NCBI GenBank assembly: GCA_022828595.1
Contig: JAKGHH010000002.1
Location: forward strand, 68,110,383-68,174,382
Direction of reading: 5' to 3'
From: Nelumbo lutea
Taxonomy: Eukaryota; Streptophyta; Magnoliopsida; Proteales; Nelumbonaceae
Length of the DNA stretch: 64,000 nucleotides
In this document: positions 23,182 through 33,917 of the stretch, piece after piece
Layout of the letters: every line of letters starts with the position of its first letter
How positions within the stretch are numbered: the stretch's first letter is position 1
The notes under the pieces: model-generated
Told to the model about the DNA's origin: nothing
The model's database searches: none
What the model saw: only the letters and a program-made list of their open reading frames with translations
Program-made: the position numbers and the translations under genes

Positions 23182-24553
23182 CCAATAAAAAATAGGAGAT
23201 GAGGGTTTCTTCTTATTCTTTCATTCTAAGCTTTCTGCAAGGAACTGAACAAATCTGAAATGAACCAAGGGAAATCTACATGCCTAAGCAATGTGTACCA
23301 CCGATGGAAGCATGAAGCAAAAAATGTTGTGCTTAATTAATACTTGTTCTAATGGTGAGGCCCGTTATGGCTACCATAGACAAAACCTTGTGTGTCAATG
23401 TATCTTCAAAATCAGTGGTCCCTTCGAAAACCCTAGTCGTGTGTGTCTACAAGCCAACCTCCCTTGTCTTCTAGTGAACACATTCACAGATGTTGTTGAA
23501 ATTTAGTAGCAACCCTTCGATTGAATGCACTTACAGAGAAAAGCTGAATCTACAATTCCAAATGTGTGATAAAGCTTTCAAGGGCTACCAATCCCATGGA
23601 GACTTCTTGTGCTTCCACAACGAGTCCTTGTTCTTGTAAAACAAGTCTTCCTTGAGGAACCTAGGTTTTGGCTTTATGTCAGGGACATGGGTTTTTCCGG
23701 TAGCTTTGGGTCTACCATAGGAGTTCGAAATTATACCCTTGGAAGAATTTTTGTAGAGATAAAGGGCCCTGCTCCCCACGTCAAGTTCTTGTTACCAGGA
23801 TCCCCACCATTTTCTTTCCAAATTTAACTTCTGACATCATAAACAATTTTCAAACCTTGAACAATAATCGACAATGGAAAAGTGTTCAACAATAATTGAT
23901 TTATACTCACTGAAACTCCCAATGTTTTGAGTTGATTCAGATATATTACCTCCCCTTTCATAATTTCCACATCCTAAACATGAATAAAGGGAGCAGAATA
24001 AAAAAAAATAGAGAGATCCTCAATCGAAAGTCAAAGCCATACAGTAATATTTCCAGTGTGATTTATCTGGTCTTTCCCTGTCGATGGCATTAAATATTCT
24101 CAAGAAGAAAGTCTTTAAAACTTTATCTCATGTTTTTATTTGATTTAAATTTAATGTAAAGTTTAATATATTAAAAATAAGATGAAAGGGTGTTTTGAAA
24201 TGTCTATTATTGTCACTTACTCATGGAAGTTTTTTCCATATTGCAGTGCTGATATGGCACCCTCTCATTTGATGTACAGTTAGACCTACAGGATCAATGT
24301 TTACGAGACCCCAACTCACATAAATAGCGATGCATACGAGAAAGTAAATATGAAAACAGAAAAGCTACTAGATCCAGACCCCAAATCTAGAACTCCACTG
24401 TATATGTTTATAAGTGCAATGATTAATTATAGATTTCGGGTAGATTTCTTGCTACTCGCATTTTGTTAGTCACTCCCCTTTGAAATGTTTTCACTCAATG
24501 ATTAGTGAAAGTGGAATGAGAGAAATGGATCTTTGTATCACCCTAATCCCTCT
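23182..24553. other. Gene-free stretch, nothing recognised
   Basis: Open frames of 60-75 codons exist on both strands (for example 23,291-23,506 and 23,609-23,827), but none has a recognisable domain and stops are dense in every frame. From 23,850 on the sequence is AT-rich with no repeat structure seen. Confidence 0.5.
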
Positions 24554-25003
24554 TAGAGATGGAAATTTGATCCGTCTCAATGGGGGCTCATTCTTGCCCT
24601 AAACTAATTGGGGCGGATTTTTTTACTGTTGATTGGGGTTTGAGGTAGGTTTTATGGAAATCCAAAACTCTGGGGACCAGGGGCAGGGTGAGAATGGTAT
24701 TTGTCCATCCTGCCTCAGCCCTAACCTTGAACCCACTCCAACTATCTATCTATCTCTCTATCTATCTATCTATTTACATAATATAATATAGTTCTAGGTA
24801 TGTTTCAAAAAATTAAAAAAAATATATATGCAAGTAGGAACAAGTAGGGCAGGGCAGAGCAAATTAGGAGATCCCTGTTTCCTGTGGGGATGGGATGGGT
24901 TTGGGGTTTCTAGCCCTGGTGAGGTTCGAGGCAAGGTATTTGAGTTTGGGTTAGGGATGGGGCATGCAATACCCAGCCCCACCCCACCCCATTGCCATTC
25001 CTA
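24554..25003. mobile_element. Possible degenerate hAT-type element
   Basis: The ends are imperfect inverted repeats: TAGAGATGGAAAT on the left, TAGGAATGGCAAT read inward from the right. The interior has subterminal runs of GGGGC and GGATGGG type, as in small plant hAT elements. No convincing 8-bp duplication remains, so the call is tentative. Confidence 0.35.
24743..24772. repeat. Tetranucleotide microsatellite (TATC)n
   Basis: About seven units of TATC with one TCTC variant, inside the possible hAT element. Confidence 0.9.
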
Positions 25004-25236
25004 ATTAAGCTCTTGAATCTTCTTTAATTCAAATATATAAATAATATTTTTATATATCTTATTAACTAAAGGCAAAATCTATGGTGCATGAATTGCATTG
25101 TGATGTAGAAAATATGAACTTGTGATAAAACATCACCATTAACTTTTTTAACACTGTTAGAGTATTGATCGTAAAATCATCAAAGTATGGCCTCGAAATT
25201 GAAACAAATATCCAGCATATTAATAGAAGCATCTAT

Positions 25237-25526
25237 GGGTCCATTTGGTTCACAGTTGAAATTGAAATCAGAATGGTCTATTCCCCTCACTTGTTTGGTT
25301 GGGACTAGAATCAGAATATTCTGATTAGTCAAAATCAGAATTGGCTAGAATGGACTCTCATTCTTAGAGGAGGGGTGGGAATGCCCATTCCTTCTTCAAA
25401 TGAGGGAATATTGTTCTACCAAAAATGGGAATAGGATTCCAATTCTACCCAACCAAACAGTTGCAATTAGAATGAACCATTCTAATTCCACTTTCGGATG
25501 CCTATTCCTACAAATCAAACGGAACC
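25237..25526. mobile_element. MITE, Harbinger-like
   Basis: A 290-bp element with inverted ends GGGTCCATTTGGTT and, from the right, GGTTCCGTTTGATT. It is flanked by TAT on both sides (25,234-25,236 and 25,527-25,529). The GGGTCCGTTTGGTT-type end and 3-bp duplication fit Tourist/Harbinger-like plant MITEs. The interior has many imperfect copies of AGAAT/ATTCT and no coding frame. Confidence 0.7.
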
Positions 25527-25727
25527 TATATGTCTTATGACTTTGCCTGAAGTAATAATTAAAGTGTGGTAGTATAAAGGCTACTCTAGCCCTTCTTTAG
25601 TCATAAAATATTAATGAAATCACAAATGGGCAAAAGGAGTTTGTGAATTATAAAAAAAATTACATTTATTGTTAAATTATAAAAAATATATGTTAAAAAT
25701 AAAAGGGCTACCCAGCTCCCCTATTGG

Positions 25728-26441
25728 TAGGGGTGAGCAAATGGGTAGGCTCTACCCTGAACTGAATGGAACCAACCTTGAACCGACCTTAAACCGGCCT
25801 TGAATTGACCCTACCCGATCTGTTAAGGGTAGGGTCTGGTTTCAAATTCTTGGAACTGACCCCACCTGAACCGACCCGATGAACCCACCTTGGTGGAACC
25901 AGCCTTGGAACTGAACTTGCCTTTAAATAAACCCCAGAATAATTTTAAGTAATTAAAGATTTGAGCCTAAGCATTCATGGTTACAAAAGCCATGGTCTCA
26001 CTTGACCATCAAGTTACTTATGTGATTTGATCATTTGTTTTCATTTTCATATTTGTATGTGTATAATAAATAACATAAAAGGTAATATTTACAAAATTTA
26101 AATCATAATGACTAATTTTCAATAATATATTAATATATTATGATAATCTACATATTAAATCATTCAATTTAATCAATAAAGATACTATAAGTTTTAAAAT
26201 ATATATTATCATTATTGAAAATCAAGTTTTTAAAAGGCGTGTTTCATTTTTTTATTGAACGGGGAGAGTAAAAAAAGAATAGATTCCATGGGTAGACCCT
26301 TGAACCGACCTCAAAACTCCCGAGGCCAGAACCAACCATCACAAGTTAGGTTCCGGTTCCAAAAACTTGGAACTGACCCCTATAGGGTAGGTTCCAGGTT
26401 CTGCCATGAAACCGAACCAAACCGACCCATGCTCACCCCTA
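25728..26441. mobile_element. Non-autonomous hAT element (714 bp)
   Basis: A perfect 12-bp terminal inverted repeat TAGGGGTGAGCA. A perfect 8-bp target duplication CCTATTGG lies at 25,720-25,727 and 26,442-26,449, the hallmark of hAT transposons. Both subterminal regions are full of GAACCGACC/GGTTCGGTT-type repeats. The middle (25,930-26,250) is AT-rich and has no transposase. Confidence 0.9.
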
Positions 26442-26889
26442 CCTATTGGACACAAGAGAATGATCCTATTATCTTTTTCTAATTAAAGTTTATAAATAAT
26501 ATTTATGATATACTTAGCATATGTTAAGATATGAACATAGAGTTGCGTAGATTAACTTTGAATAAACCTACATGTCATTGAGTTGGGCCTAGGTCTTTTC
26601 AAAACATTTAAAGCTCATTTTAGGTCCCACATTGAAGCAAAGCTTAGTAACTTCCCACTCTATAATTTATACCATAATGTATTAAAGAGTTTATTAAAAA
26701 TAAAAGGTCCATCTCACCATAGAACCTTTAGGTTGGGTTTGGGTAGGTCAAGTTGGATAGAGCCCGACTGACCCAAGTTGCAATAAACGACAGATTTGAT
26801 CCTTCACCCTAACTTTGCCAGGCCAGATCAGCTTAAAGACAGCCCAACGTAGTTGCAGGTCTACCCTACCCTGATGCATTTTAAATGGT
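26442..26889. other. Gene-free stretch
   Basis: It contains the right duplication of the hAT element. Nothing else is recognised. A weak GGGTTTGGGTAGGTC stretch near 26,735 resembles hAT subterminal sequence, but no ends were found. Confidence 0.4.
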
Positions 26890-27166
26890 TGTAACTGTTT
26901 GTATTCATTAATGAAGAAAGAGAAGTTGAAGAAGGGAGATTTGGAATAGGACGGCAGTGCCTTAACCAACCCTTCAAACTAATATATATTTAGGGCAACA
27001 TTAAAACATAATATTACAACTTTACCCCCCACCCCCCATTAGTAAGAGATATAGTAACTTAAAATAAACAAGCCCATGACCATTAACACTTAATAACAGA
27101 AATATGGCCCAACAATAAATAGGACATAACATAAATGGGCCAAGGCCCATACTATTAAGTCCCACA
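26890..27166 (-). mobile_element. 3' LTR of Copia H
   Basis: On minus it starts TGTGGGACTTAATAG at 27,166, right after the polypurine tract AAGGGGGAG (27,179-27,171). It continues through AAGTGTTAATGG and TTTGAAGGGTTGG to a pyrimidine-rich end near 26,890. Two pieces of the same LTR lie at 43,680-43,990. The LTR end is approximate. Confidence 0.75.
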
Positions 27167-28700
27167 ATACTCCCCCTTAAGTTGAGCATAGATGTCCATC
27201 ATGCCTACCTTGCAAACCATGTCTGCAAATCTGGCTTTAGCAAGTCCCTTAGTGAAGATATCAACAACTTTTCTTGTAGATGGCATATAAGGAATAGATA
27301 ACTCTCCAAACACAATCCTTTCTCTCACAAAGTGTCTATCAATCTCAATTTGGTTGGTCCTATCATGTTGAACAGGTTATCAGCAATATTTATTGCAGCT
27401 TGGTTGTCACAGTAGAGCTTCAAAGGACCTAACATAGTGACTCCCAATTCCTTTAGTACTATCCTGATCCAAAGAAGCTTAGCCACTCCATGTGCCATTA
27501 CCCGGTATTCAGCTTCAGCACTTGACCAAGTTACCACAGTTTGTTTCTTGCTTCTCTAGGTTACAAGATTTTCACCCACAAATGTGTAATATCCAGTTGT
27601 AATCCTCCTATCTCTTGATCTGTATAGGCTTCAACATTAAATTTATCATTCTTCTTAAAAAACAACCCTTTCCAAGGGCATGTCTCCAAGCACCTTAGTA
27701 TTCTCTCTCTCCATTTCATTCATGTGTGCAACTCGAGGAGCATGCATAAATTGAATAATGGCATGGACAGCATGAGCAATATTGGGTCTAGTGAGAGATA
27801 GATAGAGAAGTTCACCCACAAGTCGTTGATATCTTTTCTTGTCTAGGTAAAGGTCCTCATCCTTGTCCAATAATACATGGTTTTGTTCTATAATAGTCTT
27901 AATAGGCCTACTACCTAATTTTATTGTCTCCTTCAAAAGGTCCAAGGTATACGTCCCTTAACAAATATAAATTCCTTCCTTAGACCTTGCAACCTCTATT
28001 CCCAAGAAGTACCTTAGATGTCCCAAATCCTTTATCTCAAGCATAGAGGCCAAAAACTTCTTAAGTCTTTTGATCTCTTTTGAATTATTTCTTGATAGAT
28101 TCTCTCTTTTTTTTTCTATAGAATAGTGTTAGATCAGCACTGCTTTGATAGTACCCTACAATTTTCATTGCCTTGCACAATCTTTCAAACCAAGCCCTAG
28201 GTGATTGCTTAAGCCCATACAGGACTCTCCTCAACCTACATACTTTTTTACTTATGTTATGCCTCAATGGAGGATTCATATAAACCTCCTCTTGAAGACC
28301 TCCATTCAAAAGGGAATTCTTGACATCTAATTGATGCAATTCCCAACTGTAGTTAGTTGTTATAGACAATAACACCCATATGGTGTTCAACTTGGCAATT
28401 GGAGCAAGGATCTTTGTATAGTCAATACCTTCCTTAATCTTGCTTTATATCTCTCTACTGATCCATCGACGTTATGTTTCATAATGCATGCCCATTTACA
28501 CCTAACAGCGCTCTTTCCTACTAGTAAATCCACCACTTCCCAAGTAAAGCCTCTAATAATTTTCTCATTTCTTCATCCATTGCTTCCCTCCACTTAGGGT
28601 CAACAACTATCTCAAAGTACCTAGAAGTGAAAATAAATGACAAGTCAGAAACAAAGGATAATATGCTTGAGACAAATGAGAATAAGAAACAATCTTATTT
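27167..28700 (-). pseudogene. Copia H reverse transcriptase and RNase H
   Basis: On minus: NTIWVLLSIT, HQLDVKNSLLNGGLQEEVYM, VCRLRRVLYGLKQSPRAWF (28,390-28,085). Then a degraded part in which the YVDD box is no longer found. Then KRYQRLVGELLYLSLTRPNIAHAV (27,945-27,655) and RNase H with SSAEAEYRVMAHG and LYCDNQAAINIA (27,537-27,325), ending near the polypurine tract. Many stops and shifts. The protein would copy element RNA into DNA; this copy is dead. Confidence 0.85.
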
Positions 28701-31210
28701 ATAAGGTGAAGAGTAAAAGAGTGAGTGGGTTTCTACAAAGCAATGAGAAGAATCAAATCAGAGTCATAAGTAACAGGGCTATTACCTTGGCTAGTTTCAG
28801 AATCATCTAATTGGTTGTAGCCATCAACTGATGAGCCTCTCTTCCTTTTCCTACAATACACACTCATCTCCCTCCTAACAATATTGTCAACTTCTATAGT
28901 AAGAGCAACTTCATCATTTTAAGTAATGGGAGCAGGAGCAGTCTCATCATCTTGGATTTGTGGGTTAGGACATAGGACCATGACCATCAAAACACTAAGG
29001 AGCAAGAAGAGAGGATGGAAGAGGAAAGGAGATAAATGCATTAATTTAAGAGGAATTCTCTTCCACCCAACAATTCTCCACCAAAAGAGGATTCCAAGAA
29101 TGTTCAAAGAAACATTGTGACTTATAAAGTGTAACATCCTTGGTGACAAATTTTCTCTTATGTGCGGATCTTAGCACTTGTGTCATTTTTGTGTTGTCCT
29201 TGGAACCAACATGATTATTTTTAGATCCTTAACATGAATGAAGCAAACACAACCAAAAACTTTTGAGGGTAAAGAAAATACAATATCATTAGGACAAAGA
29301 ACAAGGAAATGGGTTTTAAACCCAATTATCCCACATGGCATCCTATTTATCAAATATGATTTAATAAGAACTGCATGAGACCAATAGTTCTTGGAAACCT
29401 TGTGCTGAAACAATAAAGCACGAGTTGTCTCCATAAGATGTCTATTTTTCCTCTTCGTTACCCCATTATTTTGTGGGGTGTAACTATAATAAGGTTGGTG
29501 TAAAGTCCCTTCATCTTCAAATAATGTGTTCAATGTGTTCTTAAAGTATTCAGCTGCATTATTTGACCTGAATTGTTTAACTTTCTTTCTAAACAAGGCT
29601 TCAACCATCTTAAAAAATATCATAGTGATTCTAGGAACTCCCTTACATTCTTTCATAAGATAAACCTATTGGTAAAGTGGGGTCACAGAAAGTTGAAGGA
29701 GAAGCGCTCTGAAGCGTGTCCGAAGACAATATCTTTAGAACGTTATTTGCCCCCACACAATTTTATTGAGTTTGTTCTTGGATTATAGGCAAATTCGTTC
29801 ATAGGATATAATAGAGCCTTGGCCGAGAATCTGCAACCAACAAAGTTGAAGAGTCTCAGAAGAAACCTTCTATGAGATAGTAGCAGATCGAGTTGAGAGA
29901 TGCAAAAGTGATTTTCAAAAAAATTGTGTTTAATTACTTGATTCACATTCCTTAAATAGTTTCTGAAGAGTCATGGAGGAGGAAGGTTCCGGTTCAGAAA
30001 AAAACTCTTTGAACAGTCACAATTTCAAACATTGTGATAGTTAAAAGGTATTTAACAATTAATGATTGTTAACTTTAAATAGTGTCTCTTGATCAAACCT
30101 GATCAGATCATGACCATTGAAATCATCAATAATTAGCCTCACACCAAAAGTCAAAGTCACCTTACGTAGACCATGCGGTTGCAAGCAAAGTACACTTCTG
30201 AAGTGCCTCATTGCACCACACAGACGCAACTCTACACTAAAGCATAGTAGCAAGCCTCCATACTCTACTCTTTATATTTCTAAGGTGTGTAAATAAGCTC
30301 TTATTTAAAAACTTAAAACAACTTTAGTAATTTTCCAATGTGGGACAAGTTGAGAACTGATTTTAATAAGAGAAAACATTATTTTCCAAGATATGTGTGC
30401 AAGTGTGTTTCTTCATGTAATTGATCAATCAAACCTCATTGGATTTAATCTCTACTGAGATTAAAATCCAACAAAACCCATGTACATCTCAAGAAGTGAT
30501 CAATGAAACAAATAAAATAGTAATAACCTTCCATAGAAACAATAGGCAAAGGACCCCACATCAAAGTAAACTAATCAAAAAAGGTAGTGACATTACTAAT
30601 AGAACTTGGATAGTTTGCCTTACAGTGTTTTTCCAACTAGCACACATCACAAAATAGACTTTAACAATCAAATTTTCAAATAGTTCTGGTAACAAAACTC
30701 TCAATAATGAAAAATACATATGACCTAATATAGCATGCCAAGTGAAAAGGATTGTGCTTGGCTCTTGGTGACTACTGCCACTAGTGGAGGCCTTCATAGC
30801 AAAGCATGTATTATCATTAAGGTAGTAGAGGCTAACAACTTCACAACCACTCCCAATCATTTTCCTTATTAGTCAATCCTATAAAACACAATGAGCGAGA
30901 AAGAAAAGGTTACAACACAATCAAGGGTTTTGGTTATTTTTTAGGCCAAAAGTAAATTTGTATTGAAACCTAGAAGATGTAGGTTAGATTTAAGAAGGAT
31001 TCCCTTTCCTAGTTGAATGTCTCCCTTTCTAGAAATAGTGTAAAGAGAGCCATCTACAATCTTTACCTTATCATGCCCAGATAAGAGATGGTAAGAAGTG
31101 AATAAAGAAGATGAATTTGTAATCTGCTTAGAGGCTCTTAAGTCAATAGCCCAAGAGTTTGATAAAGAAGACTGATAGCACTAAGGGTAGATGTTATACC
31201 TATCTTTGCA
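28701..31210 (-). pseudogene. Copia H protease and integrase
   Basis: On minus. The protease site near 31,160 reads SWAIDLRASKQIT, where the family pattern is IDSGASxHMT. A pre-integrase segment (FTWHAILGHMYFSLLRVLLPEL) lies at about 30,770-30,700. The integrase core (29,656-29,183) reads FRSNNAAEY and GVTKRKNRHLMETTRALL: the second catalytic Asp is now Asn and the Glu of the usual VAERKN is now Lys. 28,701-29,180 is the variable linker to RT. Confidence 0.8.
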
Positions 31211-32292
31211 AATGAGGAGGAAGCAATGGATGATTATTTCTACCGAGCCATAGCCCGGTTGAGGATATTTACCTCTTCGGCTATAATCTCTTGGAAGCTA
31301 TTTGGTAAAGTAATGGTATGTCCCACGTTGGATGAGCTGGTACTGTTACCCTTAGGACTTCCATCTATAACATTTAGGTTGGTAATATAACATGAACTGT
31401 AGTTAGCACCCTTGTTTGTCTTCTTGTCCTTCCTCAAGGCTGTCAGCTTCAAGTGTGAATGGAGAATCCAACAAGTATCCTTAGTGTGCCTTTCTCCCCC
31501 ACAATGAGAACACTTTAGGTTCTTCTTATCTGTCCCTTTTCCACCCTTAGAGTTGTTGGAAACATATGCAGATTGCTCACTAAGCTAAACTAGGTTGAAA
31601 TGGAACACCAATTCTCATATCTTTCTTCCTTATCTCCTCATTTCTAATCAAGTAAAACACATGATGCAAATCTAGAAGTTCATCTCTCCTTAAAATTTGA
31701 ACTCCAATGCTTTCATATGAGTGGTCTAAACCAGCTAAGATCTTGAATATTCTTCCTTCTTCAATTTGCTTGTAATGCCTTCTTTGTCATTGGTGCTATC
31801 CCACTCAATAACTAAACGGTGATCAAGCTCTTGCCATAAGCCTTCTAGTGTAGCAAAATAGGTTGCAGCAATCATGTCCCTTTGAGTCGAACCAAAGATG
31901 TCCTGATTCAGCCTCCAAATCCTCGCTATATTTTTCTTTTGACCATAAGTGTTGTATAGCTTCTCCCAAATCTTGTGGGTTGTTGTATAATGTTGAACAA
32001 TCCTTACAATTTTGGGAGTCATAGAAGTTATCAACCATGACATCACAGTTGTATTTTCCCTACACCAAGTCCTATAACTTGGTTCATATTCCCTAGGCTC
32101 CTTAATCTTCCCATCAATGTAGCCTTGTAGTCCATGGCTCACTATGGACCATCTTGCTGAAATGGCACATTTCCTATAATTGTATTCATATAGCTTCACA
32201 TTAATAATCTATACCATAGGGTTTCCAAAGTGAATAACACTATCAATAATCCTAGAATGTCTAGAGGAGACCTCACTCATGCTGGAAGACAT
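31211..32292 (-). pseudogene. Copia H gag
   Basis: Starts on minus at ATG 32,292 (MSSSMSEVSSRHSRII). A TAG at about 32,216 interrupts it. The long open part (32,199-31,735) holds the capsid: KLYEYNYRKCAISARWS, GYIDGKIKEP, HKIWEKLYNTYG and LWQELDHRL. A CSHCGGERHTKDTCW zinc knuckle lies near 31,500-31,455, followed by a linker to protease. Capsid and zinc knuckle are in different frames. Confidence 0.8.
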
Positions 32293-32654
32293 TATGAACT
32301 CACATAATCTGATATTTAGCAAGTAGAATATGTCTAACACCACTTCCCTTTACACAAACTTCGTAAACAAGCTTGGCTGGACCGTAAACTAATCTCCTGG
32401 ACTGATACTATTGCTAGTCCAATGGCTAAACTTGTCAAATAGGTTTTTCTAGTAGTCCATGCATACAACTACTCCATAGTTTCTTGCCCTAACTAGGCAT
32501 ACCCACAACTATTCTAGGCCTCCTTAGAGTTTTCCAAAGTCAAAACCCTAAAATAAAAAATTCTGCTAACCACGACCAATAGTAGAACTCCTTGTTACTC
32601 CAACATTAAAAAAGAGAACTTAAAGAAGAAAGGTGAAGTGAAGAAGAAGATAGG
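32293..32654 (-). other. Leader of Copia H, split by the Tat element
   Basis: Non-coding DNA between gag and the primer site. It continues on the far side of the Tat element at 43,640-43,663. The two sides share the 5-bp duplication ATAGG (32,650-32,654 and 43,640-43,644). Confidence 0.75.
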
Positions 32655-32792
32655 TGATGAAGGAAGATTTGGCCCGACCTCTCTATTACGTGACACATGG
32701 CAGAAACAACAGCTCGGCAAAAGGGGCCAAGCCTAGGCGGGAACAAGGGGACACGAGCGGACTGAACTCCCTACCGGGGGCCCGAACTGACC

Positions 32793-33296
32793 CACCTTGT
32801 AACAGCTCGGGTTATACTTCGCCAAACTAAACTAGTAACAGCACGAGATACACTTCGCCGAACTAACCCACCTTGTAACAGCTCGGGTTATACTTCGCCA
32901 AACTAAACTAGTAACAGCTCGGGATACACTTCGCCGAACTGACCCACCTTGTAACAGCTCGGGATACACTTCGCCGAACTGACCCACCTTGTAACAGCTC
33001 GGGTTATACTTTTCCAAACTAAACTTGTAACAGCTCAGGATACACTTCGCCGAACTGACCCACCTTGTAACAGCTCGGGATACACTTCGCCGATCTAACC
33101 CACCTTGTAACAGCTCGGGTTATACTTCGCCAAACTAAACTGGTAACAGCTCGGGATACACTTCGCCGAACTGACCCACCTTGTAACAGCTCGGGATACA
33201 CTTCGCCGAACTGACCCACCTTGTAACAGCTCGGGATACACTTCACCGAACTGACCCACCTTGTAACAGCTCGGGATACACTTCGCCGAACTGACC
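32793..33296 (+). repeat. Tandem repeat array in the 5' LTR, 13 units
   Basis: Units of about 36 and 40 bp share the core GTAACAGCTCGGG followed by TTATACTTCGCC or ATACACTTCGCC. The two unit types occur in a mixed order. The array lies upstream of the TATA box, in the U3 part. Confidence 0.95.
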
Positions 33297-33620
33297 TGCC
33301 CTATAGATACCTCCGAGCTCAAGACCGCCTCGCTCAGCACTTCGCATCACTTGGCACCAAAACCAAACAAGTCGTACCACGCCTGACACTAAGGAAGTTC
33401 GTGCCCAAGGGCACCGCGCCTGACTGACTTGGGATCTGACGTTTGGCAGTAGCACCCTAGACGGCCACCTGCCGCCGCCGCTAACACCGCCATCTCCAGT
33501 TAGATGATGGTTAGGCAGTGACGGTTCAGTCTCAGCAGAAAGGACGACGGCCGAATTGACAAGCACAAGGGTAATCATACTTGACCTGACAAGGGCCCCG
33601 GGATGAGTGCACGAAGTGAC

Positions 33621-33627
33621 TATAAGA
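33621..33627 (+). promoter_or_regulatory. TATA box of the Tat 5' LTR
   Basis: TATAAGA in the context GTGACTATAAGAGCC, repeated at 43,432-43,438 in the 3' LTR. It is about 205 bp before the LTR end, a usual place for the U3/R border. Confidence 0.6.
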
Positions 33628-33830
33628 GCCCCTTGCCCCCCAACAACAGAGGTATGCAAACTTTGCGCTGTCTAGTATTACCTTGCTTTTGAAGGATTCT
33701 AACTTGAGCTTCGGAGCCTCTACACCGGGTTCCCCCCGGAGCTTCTCCATCTCCGTTTCAGGTTCCCTGCTACCCCGTTCGGAAGCAAGGCAGCGGAAAG
33801 CTAAGACCGGCCGGATCGCGCTCCATCAAT

Positions 33831-33847
33831 TGGCGTCGTCTGTGGGA
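33831..33847 (+). other. Primer binding site of the Tat element
   Basis: TGGCGTCGTCTGTGGGA, two bases after the LTR end. The same site in the second Tat element (46,341) reads TGGCACCGTCTGTGGAA. The tRNA used is not assigned here. Confidence 0.7.
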
Positions 33848-33917
33848 AACGCTTCAAAAAGCCTCCCTCCAAACTTCGATAACCCCTTTTCTTCAAAAAA
33901 AAAAAAACCCAACACTC

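Larger units (their letters stand above)
32655..33828 (+). mobile_element. 5' LTR of the Tat element (1,174 bp)
   Basis: TGATGAAGGAAG at the start and GCGCTCCATCA at the end. It holds 13 tandem units (32,793-33,296), TATA at 33,621 and a GC-rich transcribed part. It is two tandem units (76 bp) shorter than the 3' LTR. Confidence 0.95.

Noticed and set aside
23291..23827. Possible host exons in 23.2-23.9 kb
   Set aside because: Translations on both strands were read, but no family was recognised, stops are dense and no splice pattern fits.
32785..33300. CRISPR-like array
   Set aside because: Units are contiguous tandem repeats with no unique spacers, inside a plant LTR.
32832..33340. Minus-strand open frames encoding repeated CIPSCYKVGQFGEVYPELL-like peptides
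   Set aside because: They are translations of the LTR tandem repeat and recur at 42,567-43,151. Unit lengths of 36 and 40 bp keep changing the frame, and there is no start context or domain.
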